From the NCBI RefSeq assembly GCF_016865445.1, contig NZ_AP024412.1:744001-808000 (forward strand): a stretch of DNA of 64,000 nucleotides. The letters run 5' to 3'. The DNA is from Mariniplasma anaerobium (GTDB taxonomy: Bacteria > Bacillota_I > Bacilli_A > Acholeplasmatales > Acholeplasmataceae). The position numbers and the translations under genes were made by a program. Under the pieces are notes generated by a model, which saw only the letters and a list, made by a program, of their open reading frames with translations, had not been told where the DNA came from and searched no databases. Shown here piece by piece: positions 38,731 through 47,748 of this stretch (position 1 is its first letter; each line of letters starts with the position of its first letter).

Positions 38731-39345
38731 ATGGTACATATTTTTAAAAAAGGACAAAATGATCATACATTATTGTTGTTGCATGGTACAGGTGGTAATG
38801 AACACGATTTACTATCTATAGGTAATTTAATTGATCCTCAAGCTAACATCTTAAGTATAAGAGGTGCTGTGTTAGAATATGGAATGCCTCGATTTTACAA
38901 AAGAAAATCGATGACAGTTTTTGATTATGAAAGTTTAGTAGAAGAAACCCATAATTTAAGAGATTTTATTGATGATTGTTCAAGAAAGTATAAATTTAAT
39001 CGATCTAAAGTTGTTGTAGTAGGATATTCAAATGGTGCAAATATAGCTGCCTCTATTTTATTTCACTATGAAAAAGCATTTAAAAAGGCAATATTATTTC
39101 ATCCGATGGTTCCTATTAGAGATTTAGAATTAGCAGATTTACATCAAACAGAAATATTTATTGGTGCAGGACATTACGATCAAATGATGCCACAACATGA
39201 AGTTCAAGAACTTACACAGATGTTTCAAAGTGCAAATGCTATCGTAGAAGTTTTTTGGACTGACTATGGACACCAATTAAGTAAAGAAGAAGTTTTAGCA
39301 GCAAAATCATGGTACGAAGGGAATGTTATGTATGATGAAGTTTGA
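38731..39345 (+). CDS. Alpha/beta hydrolase, phospholipase/carboxylesterase family
   Basis: 204 residues. LLLLHGTGGNEHDLL (oxyanion loop), nucleophile motif GYSNGAN (GxSxG), Asp in GAGHYDQMMP and His in DYGHQLS complete the triad. It is similar to the MhqD/YodD type of small cytosolic esterase. SD GGAGG. It is divergent from the acyltransferase/DUF6320 pair, which may make it the matching deacylase. The DUF2087 gene overlaps its end. The 240-base gap before it is AT-rich with no other gene I can support. Confidence 0.85.
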   Translation: MVHIFKKGQNDHTLLLLHGTGGNEHDLLSIGNLIDPQANILSIRGAVLEYGMPRFYKRKSMTVFDYESLVEETHNLRDFIDDCSRKYKFNRSKVVVVGYSNGANIAASILFHYEKAFKKAILFHPMVPIRDLELADLHQTEIFIGAGHYDQMMPQHEVQELTQMFQSANAIVEVFWTDYGHQLSKEEVLAAKSWYEGNVMYDEV

Positions 39346-39634
39346 TATATCAGAAATTGATAAAGAAGAAGCTGTAAAAAGATATGTCGAATCTATATCT
39401 CCTTTAAAATTAAAAGTTTTTCCAAAAAAAGAAAAACAAAAAGTTATTTTACTTCAATTGATTATTCAACTTTTCGATCAAAAGATGAAGTATAATGAAA
39501 GCGAAATTAATGATATTTTAAAACCAGTTTATAACGATTATGTTATTATAAGAAGATATTTAGTGGATTATAAATTTTTAGGTCGATTAGATAATGGTAA
39601 ATTATATTGGGTAGAAGATAGAAAAGAGATTTAA
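39332..39634 (+). CDS. DUF2087 domain protein
   Basis: 100 residues from ATG 39332. SD GAAGGGA at 39316-39322 suits this or ATG 39335; ATG 39323 abuts the SD. Family pattern: LKVFPKKEKQKVILLQLIIQLF...YNESEINDILKPVYNDYVIIRRYLVDYKFLGRLDNGKLYWV, a small winged-helix-like module found alone or attached to regulators. It overlaps the hydrolase gene, so is co-transcribed. Possible DNA-binding role is inferred from the fold. Confidence 0.8.
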   Translation: MMKFDISEIDKEEAVKRYVESISPLKLKVFPKKEKQKVILLQLIIQLFDQKMKYNESEINDILKPVYNDYVIIRRYLVDYKFLGRLDNGKLYWVEDRKEI

Positions 39635-39647
39635 TTTAATAAAAATA

Positions 39648-39676
39648 AAAAAGGTTGAGAAATTCTCAACCTTTTA
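39648..39676. terminator. Bidirectional terminator
   Basis: AAAAGGTTGAGAA and TTCTCAACCTTTT in a near-perfect palindrome. It contains the stop codon of the amidase gene on the minus strand. Confidence 0.85.
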
Positions 39677-41063
39677 ATTTTGGTGGTATTCGATAATGTG
39701 TGTGTTTCTCATATTGATGTGTTATAGTTATTAAAGTTTCATCATCATATTTCTTTCCAAAGAAGACCAATGATATAGGATTTAAGTCATTTAAAGCTTT
39801 TGCTGGAACAGAGATTGTAGGATTGCCATAAATAGGCGCATATGAGTTTCTCATTGTAGAAACAGCGGCATCTATTTGATGAGCTATTAACATATTCTCT
39901 AACTTTTTAGCTTTCTTCATTTGTTCTGCTTTAATGGCTTTATAATATGAATCATTTAAATCACCACTTGTTTTTTGAGCAGCTTCAAATATAGACTGAC
40001 CATGAACTAAACAACGTTTGGCATGTTTATTATTAAAACTTATTAAGTCTTCTAAAGAGTTTATAGAACAAGATTCTTTTAATGAACTAAAATAATTATT
40101 GATATCATGTTTAAATTCTATGAGTAAGGTTTCTTCATTATTTAAATCGTCAAGCTCAAAATCTAGTTCAATGACTTTTGCTCCTAGAGATGTTAATAAT
40201 GCTTTGGCTTCATTTAGAATATCTTGTTCCTCTTTTGAATATGTGAAATCTTTATAGATATAATTTAGGACAGCAATTTTTTTATCTTTTATAGATTTTT
40301 TTGTTGCTTCATAAAATGATGGTTTATATGATTTACAAATTTCAGTTGCTTGATCTTGTGAATCATAACCATAGATAACATCAAGTAAAAGTGCACAGTC
40401 TTCAACAGTCTTTGCCATGGGTCCTGGTGTATCTTGAAATTGAGAGATAGGAATGATACCATATCTTGATACAAAGCCAAGAGAAGGTTTGATAGAAGTA
40501 ATACTGTTTTTATATGCGGGTGCCATTAAAGAACCATTTGTTTCTGTTCCAATTGATATTGGTATAAGATCAGCTGCAACACTTACAGCAGAACCTGTAG
40601 ATGACCCAAGGGGATTGATTTTTTCATCATAAGGGTGTTTGACTTGACCATGCAATGAACCATATCCACTAGGCATATCATCATTACTCATAAAATATGC
40701 GAATTCTGATAGATTTGTTTTTCCAAGTAAGAGCATACCAGCATCTCTTAGTTTTTTTACTATAGTTGCATCAAATGGGGCAAGAAAATCTTTTAATGCA
40801 TAACTATTTGCAGTTGTATGCATATGATCTTTTGTTTGGATATTATCTTTAATTACAATAGGAATGCCATGTAGTTTGCTTTTTTGCTTTTTTTGTTCTA
40901 ATTCATCAATTATTTGATTTATATCTGGATTAATCTCAGATATGGAATTAAGATAACCATCATAAATCTTAATACGATTTAAATAGTAATTAGATATCTC
41001 ATGAATTGATAGTTCTTTTGCATTGATTTTTTCAATTAATGTTTTAACAGTGTAATCTTTCAT
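39666..41063 (-). CDS. Amidase signature family protein
   Basis: 465 residues. The Ser-cisSer-Lys triad is visible: Lys in IVIKDNIQTKDHMHTTA, and the Gly/Ser-rich GSSTGSAVSVAADLIPISIGTETNGSL. The size fits stand-alone amidases rather than GatA, and no gatB or gatC is adjacent. Substrate unknown. It overlaps the end of pcp by 4 bases, so both may act in peptide or amide scavenging. Confidence 0.88.
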   Translation of the reverse strand: MKDYTVKTLIEKINAKELSIHEISNYYLNRIKIYDGYLNSISEINPDINQIIDELEQKKQKSKLHGIPIVIKDNIQTKDHMHTTANSYALKDFLAPFDATIVKKLRDAGMLLLGKTNLSEFAYFMSNDDMPSGYGSLHGQVKHPYDEKINPLGSSTGSAVSVAADLIPISIGTETNGSLMAPAYKNSITSIKPSLGFVSRYGIIPISQFQDTPGPMAKTVEDCALLLDVIYGYDSQDQATEICKSYKPSFYEATKKSIKDKKIAVLNYIYKDFTYSKEEQDILNEAKALLTSLGAKVIELDFELDDLNNEETLLIEFKHDINNYFSSLKESCSINSLEDLISFNNKHAKRCLVHGQSIFEAAQKTSGDLNDSYYKAIKAEQMKKAKKLENMLIAHQIDAAVSTMRNSYAPIYGNPTISVPAKALNDLNPISLVFFGKKYDDETLITITHQYEKHTHYRIPPKLKG

Positions 41064-41674
41064 AAGGACTCCTTAATGACTGTTTTTATGATAATTTGAA
41101 TAGCTTTTGTAAGAGAATCAAGATCAGTCGCATACATATCTGGTTTATCAGTTACTTGTGAAAACACATAGGGAACGTGTATAAAGCCAACAGGTATATG
41201 TATTTCTTTTTGAGATATGTAATGTAGCAAATTGAATAAAAGGTGATTACAAACAAATGTACCAGCACAATATGATAAAACAGTAGGTATGCCAGCATCC
41301 ATTAAATTATCAACTATTTTTCGTATTGGAAGACTAGAAAAATATGCTGTAGGTGCAGATTCTATGATTGGATGATCTATAGGCATATTTCCAAGATTAT
41401 CTTCAATGCTAGCATCTTGGATATTAATTGCAATCCTTTCGATTCTTATGGCTTTTGCTCCGCCTGCTTGACCAACTAAAATAACTGCATCAGGTTTATA
41501 TTGATCTAAATAGGATAATAATTGCTGATGTGAATTTAAAAAAGAAGTCTCAATTTCTTTTTTTATGATTCGATATCCTAGGATGTTGTCTTCAATATTC
41601 TTTAGACATTCATATGAAGGATTCATAGATTCACCACCGAAAGGAGTAAACCCAGTTAATAATATAGTTTTCAT
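41060..41674 (-). CDS. pcp: Pyroglutamyl peptidase I (pyrrolidone-carboxylate peptidase)
   Basis: 204 residues, C15 family. LLTGFTPFGGESMNPSYE at the N-terminus, catalytic Glu in GGAKAIRIERIAIN, Cys in LSYCAGTFVCNHLLF and His in GFIHVPYVF. It removes N-terminal pyroglutamate from peptides. It is the first gene of the pcp-amidase pair. Confidence 0.94.
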   Translation of the reverse strand: MKTILLTGFTPFGGESMNPSYECLKNIEDNILGYRIIKKEIETSFLNSHQQLLSYLDQYKPDAVILVGQAGGAKAIRIERIAINIQDASIEDNLGNMPIDHPIIESAPTAYFSSLPIRKIVDNLMDAGIPTVLSYCAGTFVCNHLLFNLLHYISQKEIHIPVGFIHVPYVFSQVTDKPDMYATDLDSLTKAIQIIIKTVIKESL

Positions 41675-41834
41675 ATATATTTACCTCTAACTTTAGTTTA
41701 TCATAATTTTAAAAATATGGTTGATTTATTTATAATAAATAGCTGATTTTATAGCCTGAATTTCGTTAAGAATTAACTCAATTTATAGAAAAAATAAAGA
41801 ATATAAAAAAATGTTGAAATTATTAGTATATTTA

Positions 41835-41863
41835 TTGACTTTTGGGACCAATAAGCGTAATAT
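41835..41863 (+). promoter_or_regulatory. Probable promoter of the sulfur-relay oxidoreductase
   Basis: TTGACT (41835-41840), 17 bp, TAATAT (41858-41863). SD GGAGG at 41874-41878. The rest of 41675-41886 is AT-rich with nothing else clear. Confidence 0.55.
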
Positions 41864-41886
41864 ACAAAAGGTCGGAGGTATGACAT

Positions 41887-44370
41887 ATGAACAAAAAAAT
41901 AATTATTATTGGTGGCGTTGCAGGTGGCGCTACGACTGCAGCACGCTTAAGAAGATTAGATGAATCCGCAGAGATCATTTTATTCGAACGTGGTGAGTTT
42001 ATATCATTTGCAAACTGTGGACTTCCATATCATATTGGTAATGTAATCACATCAAGAGATAGTTTAATTGTACAAACAATAGAAGATATGCACAATAAAT
42101 TTAATATAGATATAAGAAATTTTACAGAAGTTATTGATATAGATAAGAAAAATAAGAAAGTCGTTGTTAAAAACATTAATGATGGCAAATCATATGAAGA
42201 AACATATGATAAATTGGTTATTTCAACTGGTAGTCAACCAATTAAGCCACCTGTTCCTGGAATCAATGATGCAAAAAATTTATTCACATTAAGAAATATT
42301 CCAGATATGGACACGATTATAGAGTTTATTAAAGAAAATAAACCTAAAAAAGCAGTTGTTATTGGTGGTGGATTTATTGGTGTAGAAATGATGGAAAATT
42401 TACATCATTTAGGACTCAATGTTACACTAATTGAAATGGCTCCTCAAGTGATGGGGATGTTCGATTACGAAATGGCTCAAATCATTCATCAAAAGATTGT
42501 AGAAAACGGTGTTGGTTTAGTTTTAAATGATGGTGTTAAATCATTTGAACAAGAAGGTAAGAAAGTTGTATTATCAACTGGATTAACGATCATGACAGAT
42601 ATGATTATTTTTGCAATCGGTGTTAGACCAGATAATTTCTTAGCTAAAAAAGCTGATTTAGAATTAACAAAACGTGGATCAATTAAAGTTGATAAAAATT
42701 TATTAACTTCAGATAAAAACATTTATGCAATTGGTGATGTTATTGAGATAGAAAACATGGTGACACATGAATCAATGTCAGCTGCATTGGCTGGTCCTGC
42801 TAATAAGCAAGGTAGATTTGTTGCAAATCATATATCAGGCATGACTGAAGCATATCAAGGAACAATTGCAACATCAGCAGCAAAAATATTTGATATTACT
42901 GTTGCATCTACAGGTGTAAATGAAAGAACATTAAAACATTTAAATATGCCATATAAGGCAATACATATTCATCCAACAAATCATGCAAGTTATTATCCTG
43001 GATCATCTGTTATTTCGATGAAGGTTTTATTTAATCCTGAAACACAAGAAATCTATGGAGCACAAGCTATTGGTGGAGATGATGGTGTTGATAAACGTAT
43101 TGATATTTTATCAACTGCAATATATGCAAAAATGAAGGTTACTGATTTAAAGAATCTTGATCTTGCTTATGCCCCACCATTCTCATCTGCTAAAGATCCA
43201 ATTAATATGGTAGGCTTTGTTGCTGAAAATATATTAAATGGTTTAGTAGAAGTTATCACATGGCAAGATATTCAAGAACTTGCTTCTAAAGGAAGTTATA
43301 TTCTTGATGTTCGTGAAGAACCAGAATATATTTTAGAATATCTTCCAGGTTCAGTAAATATCCCATTAACTCAATTAAGAGATAGATTAGATGAAATTCC
43401 TAAAGATAGACAAATATATGTATATTGTGCTGTTGGTACAAGAGGATATACTGCTACTAGAATTTTAACTCAAAAAGGATTTAACGCTAAGAACTTAGAT
43501 GGTGGTTTTAAATCTTATAGTTGTGTCTTTGATCATGAAGGATCAGAAATTTGTTTCATGTTAACAGATGACCTTGGTATTCCAGTTGTTGATAAAGTTA
43601 AACAAGAAGAAGCAATACCAGTTGTCAATGATGCTAAAGTAACATTATCTATTGACGCATGTGGCTTACAATGTCCAGGTCCAATTGTCCAAGTTTATAA
43701 AGCAATGCAAGAAGTAGAAGATGGCAATATTTTAGAAGTTAAAGCAACTGATCCAGGATTTATGAGAGATATTAAATCATGGTCAGATAAAACAGGAAAT
43801 ACATTATTAAATGTACAAAAAGAAGATAAGATCATTACTGCACATATCCAAAAAGGAACACTTAAAAATGTTCAAAAGGGTATTGAAGTAAAAGAAACAA
43901 AAAATGGCTCAACAATCGTTGTATTCTCTCAAGATTTAGATAAAGCAATTGCAGCATTTATTATTGCAAATGGTGCTAAATCAATGGGCAAAGACGTTTC
44001 ATTATTCTTTACATTCTGGGGACTTAATATTTTAAGAAAACCTAAGAGAGTTAAAGTTAAAAAATCATTCATTGAAAAAATGTTTGGAAAAATGATGCCT
44101 AGAGGAACAGAAAAACTTCCTATTTCTAATATGAATATGGGTGGCATGGGAGCAAAAATGATTAAAAGTATTATGAAGAAGAAAAATGTTGATTCTCTTC
44201 AAATTCTTATGAAAACTGCAATGGACATGGGTGTAAAAGTTACAGCATGTGCAATGAGTATGGATATCATGGGTATTAAAGAAGAAGAGTTAATTGAAGG
44301 TATTGAAATTGCTGGTGTAGCTACTTATTTAGGAGATACTGCTGATTCAAACCACAACTTATTTATATAA
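41887..44370 (+). CDS. CoA-disulfide reductase-rhodanese-TusA-DsrE fusion
   Basis: 827 residues with four domains in order. Residues 1-450 are an FAD/NAD(P)H disulfide reductase of the CoADR/NPSR type (IIGGVAGGATTAARLRR, active Cys44 in FANCGLPYH). About 460-555 is a rhodanese with C514 in YCAVGTRGY. About 585-655 is TusA/SirA with the CPGP motif (C596). About 665-827 is DsrE/DsrF-like with C788 in ACAMSMDIMG. All expected cysteines are present, so it could reduce persulfides or polysulfide and pass sulfur along one chain. Single gene with its own promoter and terminator. Confidence 0.9.
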   Translation: MNKKIIIIGGVAGGATTAARLRRLDESAEIILFERGEFISFANCGLPYHIGNVITSRDSLIVQTIEDMHNKFNIDIRNFTEVIDIDKKNKKVVVKNINDGKSYEETYDKLVISTGSQPIKPPVPGINDAKNLFTLRNIPDMDTIIEFIKENKPKKAVVIGGGFIGVEMMENLHHLGLNVTLIEMAPQVMGMFDYEMAQIIHQKIVENGVGLVLNDGVKSFEQEGKKVVLSTGLTIMTDMIIFAIGVRPDNFLAKKADLELTKRGSIKVDKNLLTSDKNIYAIGDVIEIENMVTHESMSAALAGPANKQGRFVANHISGMTEAYQGTIATSAAKIFDITVASTGVNERTLKHLNMPYKAIHIHPTNHASYYPGSSVISMKVLFNPETQEIYGAQAIGGDDGVDKRIDILSTAIYAKMKVTDLKNLDLAYAPPFSSAKDPINMVGFVAENILNGLVEVITWQDIQELASKGSYILDVREEPEYILEYLPGSVNIPLTQLRDRLDEIPKDRQIYVYCAVGTRGYTATRILTQKGFNAKNLDGGFKSYSCVFDHEGSEICFMLTDDLGIPVVDKVKQEEAIPVVNDAKVTLSIDACGLQCPGPIVQVYKAMQEVEDGNILEVKATDPGFMRDIKSWSDKTGNTLLNVQKEDKIITAHIQKGTLKNVQKGIEVKETKNGSTIVVFSQDLDKAIAAFIIANGAKSMGKDVSLFFTFWGLNILRKPKRVKVKKSFIEKMFGKMMPRGTEKLPISNMNMGGMGAKMIKSIMKKKNVDSLQILMKTAMDMGVKVTACAMSMDIMGIKEEELIEGIEIAGVATYLGDTADSNHNLFI

Positions 44371-44372
44371 TA

Positions 44373-44402
44373 AAAAGCGCTCAATAGAGCGCTTTTCTTT
44401 TT
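44373..44402 (+). terminator. Terminator after the sulfur-relay gene
   Basis: AAGCGCTC (44375-44382), AATA, GAGCGCTT (44387-44394), then T-rich tract. Confidence 0.88.
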
Positions 44403-44409
44403 TATTAAT

Positions 44410-46452
44410 TTAATTTTTCTGCTTTATTTTTTTATGTTTGAAATATAGAAACTTATCTAACAAAATTAATAAAACAGGTAAGAATAATAAGATATAAATG
44501 AATGAAATAAGTGTTCCTTTACCTAGTAAAAACCCTATTTCTTGGACTGAAGATATGTTTGAAAATCCACCTTCTATAAATCCTGCAGCAGCTAAAACAG
44601 ATGCTGAAATCATAATGGTTATAAAACTTTTTTGATATGATTTGTCAATAGCCTCAAATGGTTCAAATGACTTCCTGTAATTCACATATCGATTGGTCAT
44701 AAGAACTGCGTAATCAATAGTTGCTCCAAGCTGGATAGCCATTACAACTAAATATCCAATATAGATTGTACTTACACCCTGTAAGTATAAAACAGAGAGA
44801 TTCATCCAAATTGCAGATTGTATTAATAATACTAAAATAATTGGAATGACAAACGATCTAAAAGTAATGAGTAATATGATGAATATTGCTATCATAGATG
44901 CAAATGTAATCATTAGTGTATCTGATGTAATTAAATCTTTGATATTAGCTGTCGCTTGATGCATACCAACCATATAGTAATCATCATATTGTGATGAGAC
45001 TATATCTACTAATTCATCTTGAAATTGATACAAGAGTTCACTTTCTTCTCTAACAGTTGTATAAATAATAAATCGAGTGTAATTTTGCCCTATAAATTGA
45101 GCTTTAACATCATCTGGAATAAAATCTCTAGGAATACTTGGATCTACGGTTGTTACTAATGTTTGAACACTTGTAATGTTTGTATTATTTGCTAATTGGG
45201 TCGCAAGTGCAACCTCTTTTAAAACATCTCCATTTGGTATAAGTATAACGATTTGTTGGTAAGATCCAAAAGTATCAGTTATCATATTCTCATCTAGGGT
45301 TATTTGTCTATCTGGTCCAAATGATGTATTATTGCCGTAAATATAATCAGTCTTATTTGATAATACAACAGATCCAACTGTTAATACAATAAAGAGTATA
45401 AATAGTGGATATTTAAGTTTCATTAAAAAAGGAATATATTTTTTAGATGAATGAATTAAAGGTTTATGTTTTGTTTTATCAATTAGTTTATACATTAATA
45501 AGATTAATATAGGTGTTACTATAAGTGTTGTTAAATAACTTAGTAAAATACCTTTTGATAGGACAATACCAATATCAAAACCAATTGTATATTTCATAAA
45601 TAGAATTGAGAGGAATCCAGCTATCGTTGTCAATGCTGAAGCTGTTATTGCAGGAAATGATCGCTTAAAAGCATTTTTAACAGCTACTGAAGGTGATTCT
45701 GTAGTTTCCCTTTCTTCATAGTACCTATGGACTAAAAATAAACCATAATCTAATGATAAGGCTAGTTGTAAAGCAAGGGCCATTGTTTTAGTTATATAGG
45801 AAACATCGGGTAAAAATATATTTGTTCCAAGATTTAAAACAACTGCGATACCTAAGCTTATGAGTAATATAACAGGTTCAATCCAAGATTTTGAAGCTAT
45901 CAATAGAATCAAAATAACAATTGGAATTATTAATAATAGTATTTTTAAAACTTCTTGGTCTGCAATGACTCTATTTTCTATATTTTTAATTGCTTCGCCT
46001 CTAAATGCATATTCATAATCAGAAGCTACACTTCGTATATGATCGATAACATCTTCTATAACAACATCATAATTATTGAGATCTATAGAAATTTGCAGAA
46101 GAGCACTATTATCTACATAAAAATTTGATAGAACAGCGTCATCTATAAAAGCTATAGGAACTAATGTTAAGTCTACATAGTCATCAAGCCAAATAACTTT
46201 TTCAACATGCTCTATATTTAGTATTTGTGATTTAATGATAAGAACTTGATCAACACTTATATCATTAACTTGCATTTCAACATAGCTATGAATACCAAAT
46301 TCATCTTCTAAAACATTTAGTCCTTGAATTGTAGATGAGTCTTTAGGAAGGTACTTTGTTAAATCATAATTTGTCTTAACCTGTGGTATAAGAAAAGCAC
46401 TAACAAGTGAAATAACACCTATAAAAATTAATATATATATTCTTTTTTTCAT
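44410..46452 (-). CDS. MMPL/RND-family transporter
   Basis: 680 residues from ATG 46452, with SD GGGAGG; the frame is open much further upstream but has no SD and would cross the divergent TetR gene. Twelve hydrophobic segments in two repeats, each preceded by a large extracytoplasmic loop. Typical MMPL motifs are MALALQLALSLDYGLFLVHRYYEE (GxxxDYxxxxxxR-like) and QLGATIDYAVLMTNRYV in the second half. Such pumps export lipids, drugs or peptides by proton motive force. It is divergent from a TetR gene that probably controls it. Confidence 0.88.
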   Translation of the reverse strand: MKKRIYILIFIGVISLVSAFLIPQVKTNYDLTKYLPKDSSTIQGLNVLEDEFGIHSYVEMQVNDISVDQVLIIKSQILNIEHVEKVIWLDDYVDLTLVPIAFIDDAVLSNFYVDNSALLQISIDLNNYDVVIEDVIDHIRSVASDYEYAFRGEAIKNIENRVIADQEVLKILLLIIPIVILILLIASKSWIEPVILLISLGIAVVLNLGTNIFLPDVSYITKTMALALQLALSLDYGLFLVHRYYEERETTESPSVAVKNAFKRSFPAITASALTTIAGFLSILFMKYTIGFDIGIVLSKGILLSYLTTLIVTPILILLMYKLIDKTKHKPLIHSSKKYIPFLMKLKYPLFILFIVLTVGSVVLSNKTDYIYGNNTSFGPDRQITLDENMITDTFGSYQQIVILIPNGDVLKEVALATQLANNTNITSVQTLVTTVDPSIPRDFIPDDVKAQFIGQNYTRFIIYTTVREESELLYQFQDELVDIVSSQYDDYYMVGMHQATANIKDLITSDTLMITFASMIAIFIILLITFRSFVIPIILVLLIQSAIWMNLSVLYLQGVSTIYIGYLVVMAIQLGATIDYAVLMTNRYVNYRKSFEPFEAIDKSYQKSFITIMISASVLAAAGFIEGGFSNISSVQEIGFLLGKGTLISFIYILLFLPVLLILLDKFLYFKHKKIKQKN

Positions 46453-46486
46453 TACTTTTAAGCCTCCCAATAGCAATTTTAAATGA

Positions 46487-46568
46487 ATATTTGAAATACC
46501 TATTTTAATTATACCTATTTTATGGTATAAATAAGATATGAAACTATGTTTAAAATCATATTTGAAAT
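46487..46568. promoter_or_regulatory. Operator region between MMPL and TetR genes
   Basis: A perfect inverted repeat TTATACC (46509-46515) N8 GGTATAA (46524-46530) overlaps a direct repeat ATACCTATTTTA (46496-46507 and 46511-46522). ATATTTGAAAT occurs twice at the flanks (46487-46497 and 46558-46568). It is a likely binding site for the TetR protein. Confidence 0.65.
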
Positions 46569-46590
46569 CTAATTTAAAGAGGTAATAATA

Positions 46591-47190
46591 ATGAAAAATC
46601 AAGATATTAAAAGAAAAATTATAGATCATACTAAGATACTTATGCAAACAAACACACATATTACGATAAAAGATATAGCAGAAGCTTGTTACATGAATAT
46701 TGCAGCTGTTAATTATCATTTTGGGAGTAAAGAAAAATTACTATTAACTGTAATGGATGAAGTGGTTGAGACTTTAAAAGTAGATATTATTAAACTTATT
46801 AATGAGAACGACATGGAAATAGAACCATTTTTAGAAAAAATAGTTACTTATGTTTATAACTTTGCGATTGAAAATATAGGTGTGCTAAATTACTTGTTTT
46901 TAACAAAGGAACTTCAATCAGAATCTTCTAATGCACTTGTTAAGACATTCTTTACAGAAAATGAGTTTACTCAAATGGTTTATAAAAATTTAAAATCATC
47001 ATTTACGACAGAAAACACAAAAGAATTAACTGCACGTTATATGATATTATTTTCTTCATTTAGTATTCCATTATTTATACAAATTTCTGAGATAAATAAC
47101 AAAGATCATTCACCAATTGAAACTTTTAAAGACCCAGAATTTAGAAGATTTTATGTAAAACAATTAGTTAAGATGGTTGAGCATACATGA
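46591..47190 (+). CDS. TetR-family transcriptional regulator
   Basis: 199 residues. The N-terminal HTH has the TetR pattern (HITIKDIAEACYMNIAAVNYHFGSKEKLLLTVMDEV); the ligand domain is variable and not assignable. It faces the MMPL transporter gene across a palindrome-containing intergenic region, the usual arrangement for a local efflux repressor. SD AAAGAGG. It overlaps the GNAT gene by 4 bases. Confidence 0.9.
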   Translation: MKNQDIKRKIIDHTKILMQTNTHITIKDIAEACYMNIAAVNYHFGSKEKLLLTVMDEVVETLKVDIIKLINENDMEIEPFLEKIVTYVYNFAIENIGVLNYLFLTKELQSESSNALVKTFFTENEFTQMVYKNLKSSFTTENTKELTARYMILFSSFSIPLFIQISEINNKDHSPIETFKDPEFRRFYVKQLVKMVEHT

Positions 47191-47714
47191 AAATAGTTGA
47201 ACTTCAAAAAGAAACCTACAAAGGCTATGAAATTGAGGTTTCATATATGACAAAAGCATATCATCAGATTAAAATCAAAAAATCAAAAAATATTAATTTA
47301 ACGATAAAACGAAAAAAAACATTTAAAAAACAACAAAAATCCTTTACAATGAATTTATTTGAAGATCATATTGAACAACCCAGAGTTTTTGGAGTTTTTG
47401 AGAGAAGAAAATTAATCGCAGTTATTGAAGGCTCAATTGAATCATGGCATAATGTTTATCGTGTCTGGAATCTCTATGTTTCAAAAAGACATCGTAAAGA
47501 AGGCTTTGGCACAGCACTATTTGAGCATATAGAGCATATTGCACGTTCAATGGATGCAAGAGCACTAATTTTAGAAGTCCAATCCTGTAATGATCCAGCA
47601 ATTATGTTTTATGAAAAACAAGGATTGCATTTTGTAGGTTTAAATACACTAGCTTATACAAATGAGGATATACAAAGAAAAGAAGTAAGATTAGAATATG
47701 GTAAAAGATTATAA
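47187..47714 (+). CDS. GNAT-family N-acetyltransferase
   Basis: 175 residues. The acetyl-CoA motif is VWNLYVSKRHRKEGFGTALFEHIEHIARSM (R/QxxGxG/A-like, RKEGFG), followed by ALILEVQSCNDPAIMFYEKQGLHFVG. The substrate is unknown; resistance-type acetylation is possible given its coupling to a TetR regulator and a nearby pump, but this is a guess. Start ATG overlaps the tetR stop (ATGA). Confidence 0.87.
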   Translation: MKIVELQKETYKGYEIEVSYMTKAYHQIKIKKSKNINLTIKRKKTFKKQQKSFTMNLFEDHIEQPRVFGVFERRKLIAVIEGSIESWHNVYRVWNLYVSKRHRKEGFGTALFEHIEHIARSMDARALILEVQSCNDPAIMFYEKQGLHFVGLNTLAYTNEDIQRKEVRLEYGKRL

Positions 47715-47718
47715 AAAA

Positions 47719-47748
47719 AAATAGAAAATCTTTAAGATTTTCTATTTT
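47719..47748. terminator. Bidirectional terminator between the GNAT gene and the methyltransferase gene
   Basis: AAATAGAAAATCTT and AAGATTTTCTATTTT form a long A/T-rich stem. Confidence 0.75.

Noticed and set aside
46453-46719. Longer N-terminus of the MMPL protein
   Set aside because: The extension lacks an SD, reads through the operator region and into the TetR gene, and precedes the good GGGAGG-ATG start at 46452.
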